The notes beneath the pieces were generated by a model. The model saw nothing but the letters and a program-made list of their open reading frames with translations. It was not told where the DNA came from and did no database searches. The translations under genes and the position numbers were made by a program. DNA of 64,000 nucleotides from JAGVPT01 sp963717445 (GTDB lineage: Bacteria; Bacteroidota; Ignavibacteria; UBA10030; UBA8401). The stretch spans positions 3,968,001-4,032,000 of the forward strand of contig OY970334.1 in the NCBI GenBank assembly GCA_963717445.1. The letters run 5' to 3'. This document shows positions 1 through 7,587 of this stretch, one piece after another (the stretch's first letter is position 1; every line of letters starts with the position of its first letter).

Positions 1-2
1 CG

Positions 3-383
3 AGTAAGCAAGTACATGTTCTACGCGACCCTACACGAGGAGGAGTTGCAAGTGCGCTGAACGAGATAGCTGAAAGTGCTAACGTTGGAATGCTGATCCA
101 TGAAGAGAGCATTCCGATCGATGAAGCTGTTGCTGGAGCTTGTGAGATCCTTGGGTTTGATCCTCTATATGTTGCGAACGAAGGGAAACTTCTGGCATTC
201 GTCTCTCCGGAGGATGCCGAAAAAGTCTTGGCTGCAATTCGTTTGCATCCTTTTGGTAAAGATGCTGCAATCATCGGAGAAGTAACTGAAGAGCATCCGA
301 AAACAGTTCTCATGAGAAGCCGCATCGGGGGGACACGAGTTGTGGACATGCTCTCCGGAGAACAATTGCCAAGAATCTGTTGA
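3..383 (+). CDS. hypE: HypE, carbamoyl-dehydratase of NiFe-hydrogenase maturation (C-terminal part)
   Basis: The reading frame is open from base 3, so the gene begins before the window. The visible 126 residues start with the RDPTRGGV segment typical of the PurM/HypE family ATP-binding fold and end in PRIC. The terminal cysteine of HypE is the residue that is carbamoylated by HypF and dehydrated to the thiocyanate that supplies the CN ligands of the NiFe active site, so the enzyme looks catalytically complete at this end. The protein is cytosolic. Nothing else of a hyp operon is visible to the right; hypE is probably the last gene of its operon, because a long non-coding stretch follows. The identification rests on these motifs and is secure. 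Confidence 0.93.
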   Translation, partial: SKQVHVLRDPTRGGVASALNEIAESANVGMLIHEESIPIDEAVAGACEILGFDPLYVANEGKLLAFVSPEDAEKVLAAIRLHPFGKDAAIIGEVTEEHPKTVLMRSRIGGTRVVDMLSGEQLPRIC

Positions 384-461
384 TTGGATGATTCGATTCT
401 TGGTAGTGACTCATTTTGAGAAAGAAAAACTAGCATCTGAGGTCTGTTGGAGTCAGTGTAC

Positions 462-1016
462 GTTCCTTTCTTTCCGAGAAAGTCCCGCTGTACGGGGTCC
501 CGCTCTTTAAAATTTTTAATAGAAGCGGGAAAAGGAACCAAAGAAATCTCTCGAAATCGTAACACACGGATTCAATCCCAGCCACACATGCCGTCAATTT
601 CGGCGCAAGAGAGTGTTGAACATTGCAGTTTGATGGTCAAGTGCCGAAATTGAAACCCTTCGATTGAATCCTTCCCACCCGCCGACCTGACGATTTCGAT
701 TAATGTTGCAAAAGCTGTATGTGCTGTATCCTCGGAATCGGCGGCAGTGTGGGTGGGGAGGCGATGCGTGCGTTGAGAAAACGGCTGGCATGTGCAGGTG
801 GCAAGCGGGAGCAGTTTTCTCCCGGCTGTGTGTGGGAAAGCATCGCCAGCATTCCGATTCTGAGAAGCTCTCTTTGCTTCTTTCTCTGGCGTAAGAGAAA
901 GAAGAGTGATTTCGAGACGATCATTCAAAATGAGTCGTTGCCTGATTCTTTGGCCGTTGAAATACTCAACGCTAAGCTTATTGGAATTAAGAAGCCTTCT
1001 CTTTTAGCTTCTTAAT
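462..1016. repeat. Array of five stem-loops in a gene-free stretch
   Basis: The 765 bases between hypE and the ferredoxin gene have no credible gene. They hold a run of inverted repeats. Hairpin A pairs 462-469 with 531-538 and 498-504 with 524-530. Hairpin B has three nested arms: 551-560 with 690-699, 569-578 with 662-671, and 594-604 with 643-653. Hairpin C also has three: 731-741 with 854-864 (one G-U), 760-767 with 840-847, and 775-782 with 814-821. Hairpin D pairs 877-887 with 894-904. Hairpin E pairs 986-995 with 1007-1016. I verified the pairings base by base. Function is unknown: a structured RNA, degraded palindromic elements, or a terminator series are all possible. Confidence 0.7.
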
Positions 1017-1148
1017 CTTGGCAAACATTTTTCCATGTCTCTTGAAAAGTTGCATCATTCAAAGACTTTAACGCTGTTCCCGATGGCATAATAGTTGAAC
1101 GATATCGGAGCATAAGATTAGCAGACGACATCACTGCAGGAGTTGCTC

Positions 1149-1403
1149 ATGATTCATGGAACAGTCCTCATCAACCGCGATGTGTGTAAAGGGTGTGAGC
1201 TATGCATCGCAGCATGTCCGCAAGAAAGCCTCGGTTTGTCAGATCAAATTAATCGGAACGGATATCGCTATGCACAATTAGTGCAGGACAATTGCACCGG
1301 TTGTATTATCTGCGCACTTGTTTGTCCGGATAGTGCAGTTACCGTATATCAACAACCGAAAGCGAAAGTGAAAGTCTCCGCGCAAGCAATTCCTGTGTTG
1401 TGA
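1149..1403 (+). CDS. korD: 2-oxoacid:ferredoxin oxidoreductase delta subunit, 2[4Fe-4S] ferredoxin
   Basis: 84-residue ferredoxin with two clusters of the form CxxCxxCxxxCP: CKGCELCIAACP near residue 15 and CTGCIICALVCP near residue 52. It passes electrons from the TPP site of the oxidoreductase to free ferredoxin in the cytosol. A TTG two codons upstream is in frame, but the ATG at 1149 lies 6 bases after an AGGAG, which decides the start. It is first in a tight four-gene set (delta, alpha, beta, gamma), which is the usual order for 2-oxoglutarate or branched-chain 2-oxoacid (Kor/Vor) oxidoreductases. Which acid is used cannot be fixed from sequence alone, so the symbol is tentative. Confidence 0.85.
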   Translation: MIHGTVLINRDVCKGCELCIAACPQESLGLSDQINRNGYRYAQLVQDNCTGCIICALVCPDSAVTVYQQPKAKVKVSAQAIPVL

Positions 1404-1442
1404 TGTCAGTTTGAATTATCGACTGCTTACGGAGTATATGTC

Positions 1443-2534
1443 ATGGAAACTGCGTTACGGTCAGAAGCCCGTCTTATGAAAGGAAACGAAGCGCTTGCCG
1501 AAGCAGCAATACGAGCAGGGATGCAGGCGTACTTCGGCTATCCCATCACGCCGCAATCTGAAATTTTGGAATATCTCACGGTCGAAGCGCCCAAACGAAA
1601 TTTTGTTGTTCTTCAAGCCGAAAGCGAATTAGCCGCTATCAATATGATTTATGGGGCGGCGGGTGCCGGCGCGCGTGTCATGACCTCGTCGTCAAGCCCC
1701 GGCATTAGTTTGATGCAGGAAGGAATTTCGTACATGTCGTCGGCTGAAATTCCGTGCCTTATCGTGAACGTCCAGCGCGGCGGACCCGGCCTCGGTACAA
1801 TTCAGCCGTCGCAGGGAGATTATTTTCAAGCCACAAAAGGAGGAGGGCATGGAGATTATCGTCTTCTTGTTCTTGCTCCGGCTTCAGTGCAAGAGATGGC
1901 GGATTTTGTCTTTGAAGGATTTCGCCTCGCCGACAAATACCGCAACCCAACGATGATTCTTGCCGATGGTGCACTCGGTCAGATGATGGAAAAAGTTTTA
2001 CTCCCTCGCGAAGGCTCCCTTCCTTGCATCGAGAAACCATGGGCGACTACGGGAAAGCCTGTCAATGGAGAGAGGAGAATTATTACCTCGCTTCATCTGG
2101 AGCCTGAAAAAATGGAAGAGATCAACCTTAAACTTCAGGATAAATACAGGATGATGAAACAAGATGTCCGGTATGAACTGATCGGCGAGGAGAAACCGGA
2201 AATAGTTCTCGTCGCTTTCGGCCTCACTGCTAGGATTTGTCAGAAAGCGGTCGAGCTTGCAAAAGCCCAGGGACTCCGCGTTGCGTTATTAAGGCCGATT
2301 ACGCTCTATCCATTTCCGAGTGAAGCAATTGATTCACTGGCGGCGACCGCCGATGCATTCTTAACCGTTGAGATGAATGCGGGACAAATGGTTGAAGATG
2401 TGAAGCTTGCGGTGAACGGTAAATGCCCGGTGTATTTCAGGGGACGCATGGGGGGAATGATTCCATCTCCCGAAGAAATTCTTCTTGAAATTGAAGCGGT
2501 AGCGGAGAAACAGCAAACGACAAAAGTGTCATGA
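1443..2534 (+). CDS. korA: 2-oxoacid:ferredoxin oxidoreductase alpha subunit (KorA/VorB type)
   Basis: 363 residues, the usual length for the stand-alone alpha subunit. It opens with GNEALAEAAIRAG and FGYPITPQSEI, the pyrimidine-binding domain signature of this family, and carries a second, transketolase-C-like domain from about residue 245. The PITPQ form resembles subunits annotated VorB (3-methyl-2-oxobutanoate) as well as KorA. Together with the beta subunit it binds TPP and decarboxylates a 2-oxoacid, giving acyl-CoA and reduced ferredoxin; run backwards, it would carboxylate succinyl-CoA in a reductive TCA cycle. It stops 7 bases before the next gene's start. Substrate is uncertain. Confidence 0.88.
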   Translation: METALRSEARLMKGNEALAEAAIRAGMQAYFGYPITPQSEILEYLTVEAPKRNFVVLQAESELAAINMIYGAAGAGARVMTSSSSPGISLMQEGISYMSSAEIPCLIVNVQRGGPGLGTIQPSQGDYFQATKGGGHGDYRLLVLAPASVQEMADFVFEGFRLADKYRNPTMILADGALGQMMEKVLLPREGSLPCIEKPWATTGKPVNGERRIITSLHLEPEKMEEINLKLQDKYRMMKQDVRYELIGEEKPEIVLVAFGLTARICQKAVELAKAQGLRVALLRPITLYPFPSEAIDSLAATADAFLTVEMNAGQMVEDVKLAVNGKCPVYFRGRMGGMIPSPEEILLEIEAVAEKQQTTKVS

Positions 2535-2541
2535 GGTGACC

Positions 2542-3306
2542 ATGGAAACAGCGACAGCCCCAATGCAGCTTGTTTATGAGAAACCGGAGACGTTGACCGA
2601 CACTCCGATGCATTACTGTCCGGGCTGCGGCCACGGGGTCGTTCATAGAGTGTTGATGGAAGTAGTGGAAGAAATGGGAATTCAAAATAAGACCATCGGA
2701 GTTGCGCCGGTCGGGTGTTCTGTGTTTGCCTACAATTATATGAACATCGATATGCAGGAAGCGGCGCATGGACGAGCCAGCGCTGTCGCGACCGGAATCA
2801 AACGCGTTCTGCCTGAGAAATACGTGTTCGCGTATCAAGGCGACGGCGACCTTGCGGCAATCGGAACGGGCGAGTCGATCCACACTGTAAACCGCGGGGA
2901 AAATATTTTGATGCTGTTCATCAACAATGCTATCTACGGAATGACGGGGGGACAAATGGCGCCGACGACGATTCTCGGCCAGGTAACTTCGACGTCGCCG
3001 TACGGAAGGAATTCCGATCTCATGGGATTTCCGCTGAAGATGACGGAACTTGTTGCGCAATTACCCGGCGCGTATTATGTAACGAGGCAATCGGTTCATT
3101 CGGCCGCCGCGGTCAGAAAATTGAAAAAAGCCGTAGAAGCGTCGTTGAAATATCAGTCGCTGAAAAAAGGGACTTGCTTTATCGAGGTCGTCTCAAATTG
3201 TCCATCGGGTTGGAAGATGACTCCCCTCGAGGCGAACATCTGGATGGAAAAAAATATGTTCCCTCTCTATCCGATCGGCGATTTGAAGGTTCCGAAGCAG
3301 AATTAA
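2542..3306 (+). CDS. korB: 2-oxoacid:ferredoxin oxidoreductase beta subunit (TPP-binding)
   Basis: 254 residues. The YCPGCGHG motif lies near residue 26 and the TPP/Mg site motif GDGDLAAIG followed by INNAIYGMTGGQ near residues 93-137, both diagnostic for the beta subunit of KorAB/VorAB enzymes. The annotated start is the ATG at 2542, behind a GAGG that overlaps the stop of the alpha gene. A GTG at 2536 is in frame but leaves no room for a ribosome site. It is translationally coupled to the alpha gene. The length is typical, and no cluster-binding C-terminal extension is present, so the electrons must leave through the separate delta subunit. Confidence 0.9.
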   Translation: METATAPMQLVYEKPETLTDTPMHYCPGCGHGVVHRVLMEVVEEMGIQNKTIGVAPVGCSVFAYNYMNIDMQEAAHGRASAVATGIKRVLPEKYVFAYQGDGDLAAIGTGESIHTVNRGENILMLFINNAIYGMTGGQMAPTTILGQVTSTSPYGRNSDLMGFPLKMTELVAQLPGAYYVTRQSVHSAAAVRKLKKAVEASLKYQSLKKGTCFIEVVSNCPSGWKMTPLEANIWMEKNMFPLYPIGDLKVPKQN

Positions 3307-3321
3307 ATTGCACATGGCTGG

Positions 3322-3891
3322 ATGATGAAAACGGTTCATGAAATTATCATCGCTGGTTTCGGAGGACAAGGCGTTCTCTCGATGGGTCAGATTATCGCAT
3401 ACGCTGCGATGGAAGAACGGAAGGAAGTAAGCTGGATGCCGTCGTACGGGCCTGAGATGCGGGGTGGCACGGCAAACTGTATCGTCATTGTTTCATCGAC
3501 GAGAATCAGTTCGCCGATTGTTTCGAAATTTGATTCAGCCATTATTCTCAACCAGCCGTCGCTCGACAGATTTGCCGATCACGTGAAGCCGGGTGGACTC
3601 ATCTTGTTTGAGTCCTCGAGTGTCCTCGCGCCATCATCGCGCGCGGATGTGGAATCGTTGGGCATTGACGCGCAGGAAGAAGCGCACAAGCTCAATAAAA
3701 AGCAGGTTGCGAATATGATCATGCTAGGAGCGTTTCTTGAGCGCCGACCGCTTGTCTCGCCGGAAAATGTTTTAAATGCGCTGAAGAAGGTTTTGCCGGA
3801 GCGCCATCATCATTTATTACCCCTTAACGAGGAAGCGCTGATGCGAGGTAAACAGATCGCTCTCGAATCGGCACACGAAAGCGTTCTGTGA
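3322..3891 (+). CDS. korC: 2-oxoacid:ferredoxin oxidoreductase gamma subunit
   Basis: 189 residues with GFGGQGVLSMGQ at the N-terminus and the PSYGPEMRGGTANC segment near residue 45, which define the gamma subunit that contributes to CoA binding in 2-oxoacid:acceptor oxidoreductases. Two adjacent ATG codons (3322, 3325) could start it; the choice changes one residue. It is 15 bases downstream of the beta gene and completes the delta-alpha-beta-gamma set, so the complex can be made from this operon alone. Confidence 0.9.
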   Translation: MMKTVHEIIIAGFGGQGVLSMGQIIAYAAMEERKEVSWMPSYGPEMRGGTANCIVIVSSTRISSPIVSKFDSAIILNQPSLDRFADHVKPGGLILFESSSVLAPSSRADVESLGIDAQEEAHKLNKKQVANMIMLGAFLERRPLVSPENVLNALKKVLPERHHHLLPLNEEALMRGKQIALESAHESVL

Positions 3892-3934
3892 GTCTGTCGT
3901 GGAGTGAAATGAAAATGGAAAAGGTAGGTTCCTT

Positions 3935-4196
3935 ATGAATCTTGAAAATCTTCGCTGCGATCATCAGTGCAGAAACACCTGCGGTATGTTAACGGCTGCA
4001 CTCGCGCAAGAGACATTGACCGTTCGTTTCTATCAACAAGTGCTCACGCAATGCGATGAGCCGGACGTCCACAATTTTGTACAGTTCTCTCGTTGAGGAG
4101 CGGAGCGCGTCGGTCATTCGCATCATGCAGAAGTTAAATGAGATAAAAGCCCGCTCGCAAACAATGGACGGTATTCAGTCCAGCTTCCAATCCTGA
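3935..4196 (+). pseudogene. Small helical (ferritin-like) operon partner, frameshifted
   Basis: An ATG at 3935 behind an AGG-rich site opens 53 codons, with the start MNLENLRCDHQCRNTCGMLT, and hits TGA at 4094. Shifting by +1 near 4079-4082 gives a continuous helical reading (YSSLVEERSASVIRIMQKLN and onward) to TGA at 4194-4196, for about 87 residues in all. The composition (LAQETLTVRFYQQVL, SLVEERSASVIRIM) resembles one half of a ferritin-like helix bundle, so both halves probably belong to one protein. It is the last gene of the oxidoreductase operon, just before the terminator. Either the gene is broken or a base is wrong in the assembly. Function is unknown and the fold call is inference. 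Confidence 0.5.
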
Positions 4197-4212
4197 CCCC
4201 CTTCAAAAAAGA

Positions 4213-4243
4213 GCCTTGTCAAGGTTCAAGACCTTGGCAAGGC
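4213..4243. terminator. Bidirectional intrinsic terminator
   Basis: A 13-base arm at 4213-4225 pairs with 4231-4243 with one internal mismatch. A-rich sequence lies on the left (4206-4210) and a short T-rich tract on the right. It lies between convergent units (the oxidoreductase operon on plus and the permease gene on minus) and could stop both. Confidence 0.75.
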
Positions 4244-4277
4244 TTTCTCATTATCTACCGCTTTTTCTCCTCTGAAT

Positions 4278-5879
4278 TTATTCTTCTCCAGGCATCGCTT
4301 CCCGGGATTCCTTTGTGAAAGAAAATAAAAGGAGCATTATTGAAAAGACAAGATACGCCAAAGCAAACTGGTATGGAATTTTTTGCGCCATCCCACCCAG
4401 GTTCCACGGAAGGTACATCATTCCATCGGGGGAAGCAGAATGCACGACGCCGAAGAATGTAAGAACCGCCAGGATAAATAAATACAGCGACAATTTTTTT
4501 AAATGCCGGTCGATAAGTTCCGCCAAGAATCCTCCCCACAACATCGCGGTAAGAATAAAGCCGTTCCCCAATGCGATCGTCACCAGCATTTCGGGGAGAG
4601 CTTTGCCCGGCGTTTCGAGCAGTCGTTGGAAATTTTCAGCCGGGACGATGTCGGGGTTGGTGAATTTTATTGAAAGCAGCCGGGCAACGGTCGGGAAAAA
4701 TGCAAACGCGACGGCCGGCGCATGACGGACGGGGCATGCATGGAAGGATTGCACCATGATGTCCATCGCAACAAAAATGAGGATTGGTGCAAGCACGGCG
4801 CGCGGGATCAGCTCCACAAAGAAGGAGACATACCCGAGCACACCTCCAAGACCGATGAAGATTCCCGTCAACAAAGTGTACCCTGCGCGCGAACCCATTC
4901 GCTTGTATGCCGGCTGGCCGATATACGGAGTAGATTGTGCCACCCCACCACATAATCCGGCGACCAATGTTGCAATTGCTTCGGTCAGAAGAATTGACCG
5001 CGTGTTGAAATTATCTCCCGCCACGCGCGCACTTTCAGTGACGTTGATCCCCCCGACAACAGTCAGCAGGCCGAACGGAATTGCAATCGGCATGTATTTC
5101 CATGAATGGCTCAGTCCGTCCATAAATCCAAGAGTCGGAATGGGAAGTCCGAAATGCAGGTCCATTGCCGGTGCGCCTGAAAATGTTCCGCCGACCCATC
5201 CTGTTGGCCCCAGTGCATAATACAGGCAAGTCCCAAGAATGATTGAAGCAAAAACTCCCGGGAAATTTTTTGGCAGCTTGATGCGGGCGACGAGTGAGTA
5301 GAAAATAAGTCCGAGCGAAATCATTCCGACCAGCGGTATACTGAAGATGTCTACCAATGGAACCACACCGATAAGCGCAAGTCCGATTCCGGCCAACGAT
5401 CCAAGCAGTCCTGCTTGCGGAACGACGCGTTGAACCCACTGGCCGATGAAAGAAAAGAGGATTTTGATAATCCCGATGACGACCATTGTCGCCATTCCGA
5501 TATACCAGGTCATCATCGCCGCATCGCGTTCTGCCAGGCCTTCCGCTTTTAATCCAATGAACGCAGGGCCGAGCACGACGAGCGCAATGCCGATTGTCGA
5601 CGGTGTATCTAATCCGAGCGGCATCGCAGTGACGTTCGTGTTGCCGGTTTTTTTTGCGAGGCGAAATGCCATCCACGTGTACACCGCGTCGCCAAAGAGA
5701 ACACCGAATGCCGTGCCGGGAAACATTCTTGTGTACACAATGTCAGCCGGAAATTTGAAAGCGAAAATCAATATTCCGGCAAGAAAAGATAGGACGGTCA
5801 GATTATCGAACATCAACCCAAAAAATCCGTTGATGTCGCCTACGACAAACCATTTATATCGTTTATCGTCGCCTTCCAT
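4278..5879 (-). CDS. AGZA/NCS2-like nucleobase permease
   Basis: 533 residues, almost entirely hydrophobic with about 12-14 predicted membrane helices. The N-terminal WFVVGDINGFFGLMFDNL, the PGTAFGVLFGDAVYTWMAFR segment and the TAMPLGLDTPS loop match the xanthine/uracil permease superfamily, AzgA-like branch. The ATG at 5879 is chosen because an AGGTG lies 6 bases upstream; the longer frame to 5945 would add 22 residues overlapping the upstream gene. It is second in a two-gene minus-strand unit behind a nucleoside transporter, which supports a purine or pyrimidine salvage role in the inner membrane. The exact substrate is not determined. Confidence 0.8.
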   Translation of the reverse strand: MEGDDKRYKWFVVGDINGFFGLMFDNLTVLSFLAGILIFAFKFPADIVYTRMFPGTAFGVLFGDAVYTWMAFRLAKKTGNTNVTAMPLGLDTPSTIGIALVVLGPAFIGLKAEGLAERDAAMMTWYIGMATMVVIGIIKILFSFIGQWVQRVVPQAGLLGSLAGIGLALIGVVPLVDIFSIPLVGMISLGLIFYSLVARIKLPKNFPGVFASIILGTCLYYALGPTGWVGGTFSGAPAMDLHFGLPIPTLGFMDGLSHSWKYMPIAIPFGLLTVVGGINVTESARVAGDNFNTRSILLTEAIATLVAGLCGGVAQSTPYIGQPAYKRMGSRAGYTLLTGIFIGLGGVLGYVSFFVELIPRAVLAPILIFVAMDIMVQSFHACPVRHAPAVAFAFFPTVARLLSIKFTNPDIVPAENFQRLLETPGKALPEMLVTIALGNGFILTAMLWGGFLAELIDRHLKKLSLYLFILAVLTFFGVVHSASPDGMMYLPWNLGGMAQKIPYQFALAYLVFSIMLLLFSFTKESREAMPGEE

Positions 5880-5922
5880 GATGAGCACCTTTTGCGATGA
5901 TTCAATACCAATGAGCTTCAAG

Positions 5923-7245
5923 TTAATTGACAAACATTCCTGCAATTGACGCCGTCATCCATGTCGCGATTGTTCCTCCGAGCAGTGCCCTGAGACCGAG
6001 CTTCGCAATGTCGCTTCGCCTGTTCTCGGCCAACGGTCCGATGCCGCCGATCTGAATTGCAATGGAAGAAAAGTTCGCAAATCCGCACAATGCATACGTC
6101 GCGATGACGATCGCCTTTTGCGAGAGTTGATGAGCCGTCATCATGTCGGTCATTTTCGAGTACGCAACAAATTCATTAAGCACAACTTTGATCCCCATGA
6201 GGCTGCCTACACTCAACGCATCATGCCATGGGACTCCGATGGCGAAGGCAACGAATTGGAAGACAAGCCCGGTAACGAGCTCAAACGACAACGGCATGCC
6301 GAACCGTGCCTGGGTGATGGCATTCAATCCTATGACGTTTCCAAACAGTCCAAGAGCATAGTTGAGCAGCGCAATCAACGCGATAAAAGCAACGAGCATG
6401 GCCGCAACATTTATTGCAAGTTGGACGCCGGTTGATGCGCCTGCTGCTGCTGCTTCGATAACATTCGAATGAGTTTTTTCAATTTTGAGCTTCACGGTTC
6501 CCATTGTCAGCGGCTCCGTCTTTTCGGGGAAAAGCATTTTTGCGACAACAATTGTCGCCGGCCCCGCCATGATGCAGGCCGCGAGCAGATGTCCTGCAAA
6601 ATATACCTGCGATGCGTCGAGGGTGATCCCCTGCAACGTTACATACGCAGCGCCCAGCATGGTATAATATGCTATCATCACCCCGCCAGAAATATGTGCC
6701 ATCCCGCTCGTCATGATCGTCATAAGTTCTGATTGCGTGAGCGTAGAAAGATAGGGACGTATGACGAGCGGAGCCTCGGTTTGTCCCATAAAAGTATTAG
6801 CGGCTACGCACAGCGATTCACTCCCGCTTGCGCGCATAAATTTTGCCATCACCCATGCCATTCCTTGAACTACGCGCTGCATAATGCCGAGATGATACAA
6901 GATTCCCATGAACGAAGCGAAGAAGATAATTGTCGGCAGCACCTGGAAAGCGAAGAAGAATCCAAAGCTGCCGGGAGATCCAACCGAAGTTGCAAGCGGA
7001 CCGAAAACAAATTGAGCTCCGTTGGAAGTGAAACTAAAGAGTCGCACAAAACATTTGCTGATTGTTCCGAATATGAGATGCCCCACGGAGACTTTGAGAA
7101 CGAAAAGAGCAAATACAAATTGCATGAGTATGCCGATAATAACAAGCCGCCAATTGATTGAGCTTTTGTCCGGCGAAAAGAGATATGCAATCCCGGTTAC
7201 GAAGACAAGGCCGATTAACCCGCGGACGATAGAGAATATTTCCAT
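5923..7245 (-). CDS. nupC: Concentrative nucleoside transporter (NupC/CNT family)
   Basis: 440 residues. CNT family signatures are clear: GQTEAPLVIRPYL in the middle and LNEFVAYSKM in the C-terminal half, the latter within the CNT consensus that binds the nucleoside. It couples cation influx to nucleoside uptake across the inner membrane. The start at 7245 has GAGGA 8 bases upstream; the frame runs further to 7308 without another good site. It is transcribed divergently from lpdA and is followed 43 bases later by the permease gene, so the two are probably cotranscribed. Confidence 0.9.
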   Translation of the reverse strand: MEIFSIVRGLIGLVFVTGIAYLFSPDKSSINWRLVIIGILMQFVFALFVLKVSVGHLIFGTISKCFVRLFSFTSNGAQFVFGPLATSVGSPGSFGFFFAFQVLPTIIFFASFMGILYHLGIMQRVVQGMAWVMAKFMRASGSESLCVAANTFMGQTEAPLVIRPYLSTLTQSELMTIMTSGMAHISGGVMIAYYTMLGAAYVTLQGITLDASQVYFAGHLLAACIMAGPATIVVAKMLFPEKTEPLTMGTVKLKIEKTHSNVIEAAAAGASTGVQLAINVAAMLVAFIALIALLNYALGLFGNVIGLNAITQARFGMPLSFELVTGLVFQFVAFAIGVPWHDALSVGSLMGIKVVLNEFVAYSKMTDMMTAHQLSQKAIVIATYALCGFANFSSIAIQIGGIGPLAENRRSDIAKLGLRALLGGTIATWMTASIAGMFVN

Positions 7246-7345
7246 GCAGCAGTCCTCAGTGAGAAAAATATCATGCAGATGTTGAACGTGTGGAGAACCA
7301 GCCATCAAAGTATTAAGTTTTCGTTAAAAGTGCCACAGAAAAGGA

Positions 7346-7406
7346 GATGGTAGTGCTGCAGTTTGGGTAGATGCCGGACACCTTACCAAACTTGAGCACT
7401 ACCATC
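7346..7406. repeat. 61-base near-perfect hairpin in the nupC/lpdA divergent region
   Basis: A perfect 12-base arm at 7346-7357 pairs with 7395-7406. Inside it 7361-7369 pairs with 7384-7391 with a one-base bulge, leaving a loop of about 14 bases. It lies about 100-160 bases upstream of nupC and 13 bases before the lpdA -35 box. There is no T tract on either side, so it is not a simple terminator. It could be a palindromic insertion or a leader structure of nupC. No known riboswitch class is recognised. Confidence 0.7.
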
Positions 7407-7418
7407 ACCCAACTTCAA

Positions 7419-7447
7419 TTGACTTTTCCTACGACTTTAAGTATATT
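7419..7447 (+). promoter_or_regulatory. Predicted promoter of the lpdA-lipoate cluster
   Basis: TTGACT at 7419-7424, a 17-base spacer and TATATT at 7442-7447. The extended -10 reads TATATTTT, compatible with both sigma70 and the TAnnTTT form of Bacteroidota. Transcription would begin near 7454 and run through the leader ORF and terminator before lpdA. Confidence 0.65.
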
Positions 7448-7495
7448 TTAAACGCATTTTCCCTTCTTACCGTTATAAAGAGAAGTTGTTATCCC

Positions 7496-7579
7496 ATGAA
7501 CTATGAAATTCTATGGGTAGTTGGTGTTGAATCTTTTCATTCGAGAGAGGGATTTGTAGTCCCTCTTTTCTTTTTTTAG
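7496..7579 (+). CDS. Putative 27-codon leader peptide before lpdA
   Basis: The ATG at 7496 opens a 27-codon frame whose TAG (7577-7579) coincides with the end of an intrinsic terminator and the lpdA ribosome-binding site. It begins MNYEILWVVGVE and is rich in Val, Ile, Leu and Phe. It lies wholly between the predicted promoter and lpdA. Ribosome progress through it would overlap the terminator stem, the arrangement seen in attenuators. Its own ribosome-binding site is weak (AGAGAAG, about 11 bases upstream), so translation is unproven; it may be a chance frame. Confidence 0.3.
   Translation: MNYEILWVVGVESFHSREGFVVPLFFF
7543..7577 (+). terminator. Intrinsic terminator/attenuator ahead of lpdA
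   Basis: The stem 7543-7552 pairs with 7560-7569 (7-base loop; the core of AGAGGGA with TCCCTCT is perfect) and runs into a T-rich tract at 7566-7577. It sits after the predicted promoter and only one base before the AGAGG that serves lpdA, so it would stop transcripts from entering the 12-kb cluster unless read-through is regulated. Confidence 0.75.
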
Positions 7580-7587
7580 AGGAATTC

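Noticed and set aside
719..1015. 98-codon plus-strand frame and the 118-codon minus-strand frame (572-928) between hypE and the ferredoxin gene
   Set aside because: Both translate the inverted repeats, have unlikely composition and no ribosome site or recognisable domain.
7346..7406. Purine or other riboswitch for nupC
   Set aside because: The hairpin lacks the multi-arm junction and conserved core of known riboswitches; kept only as a structure.
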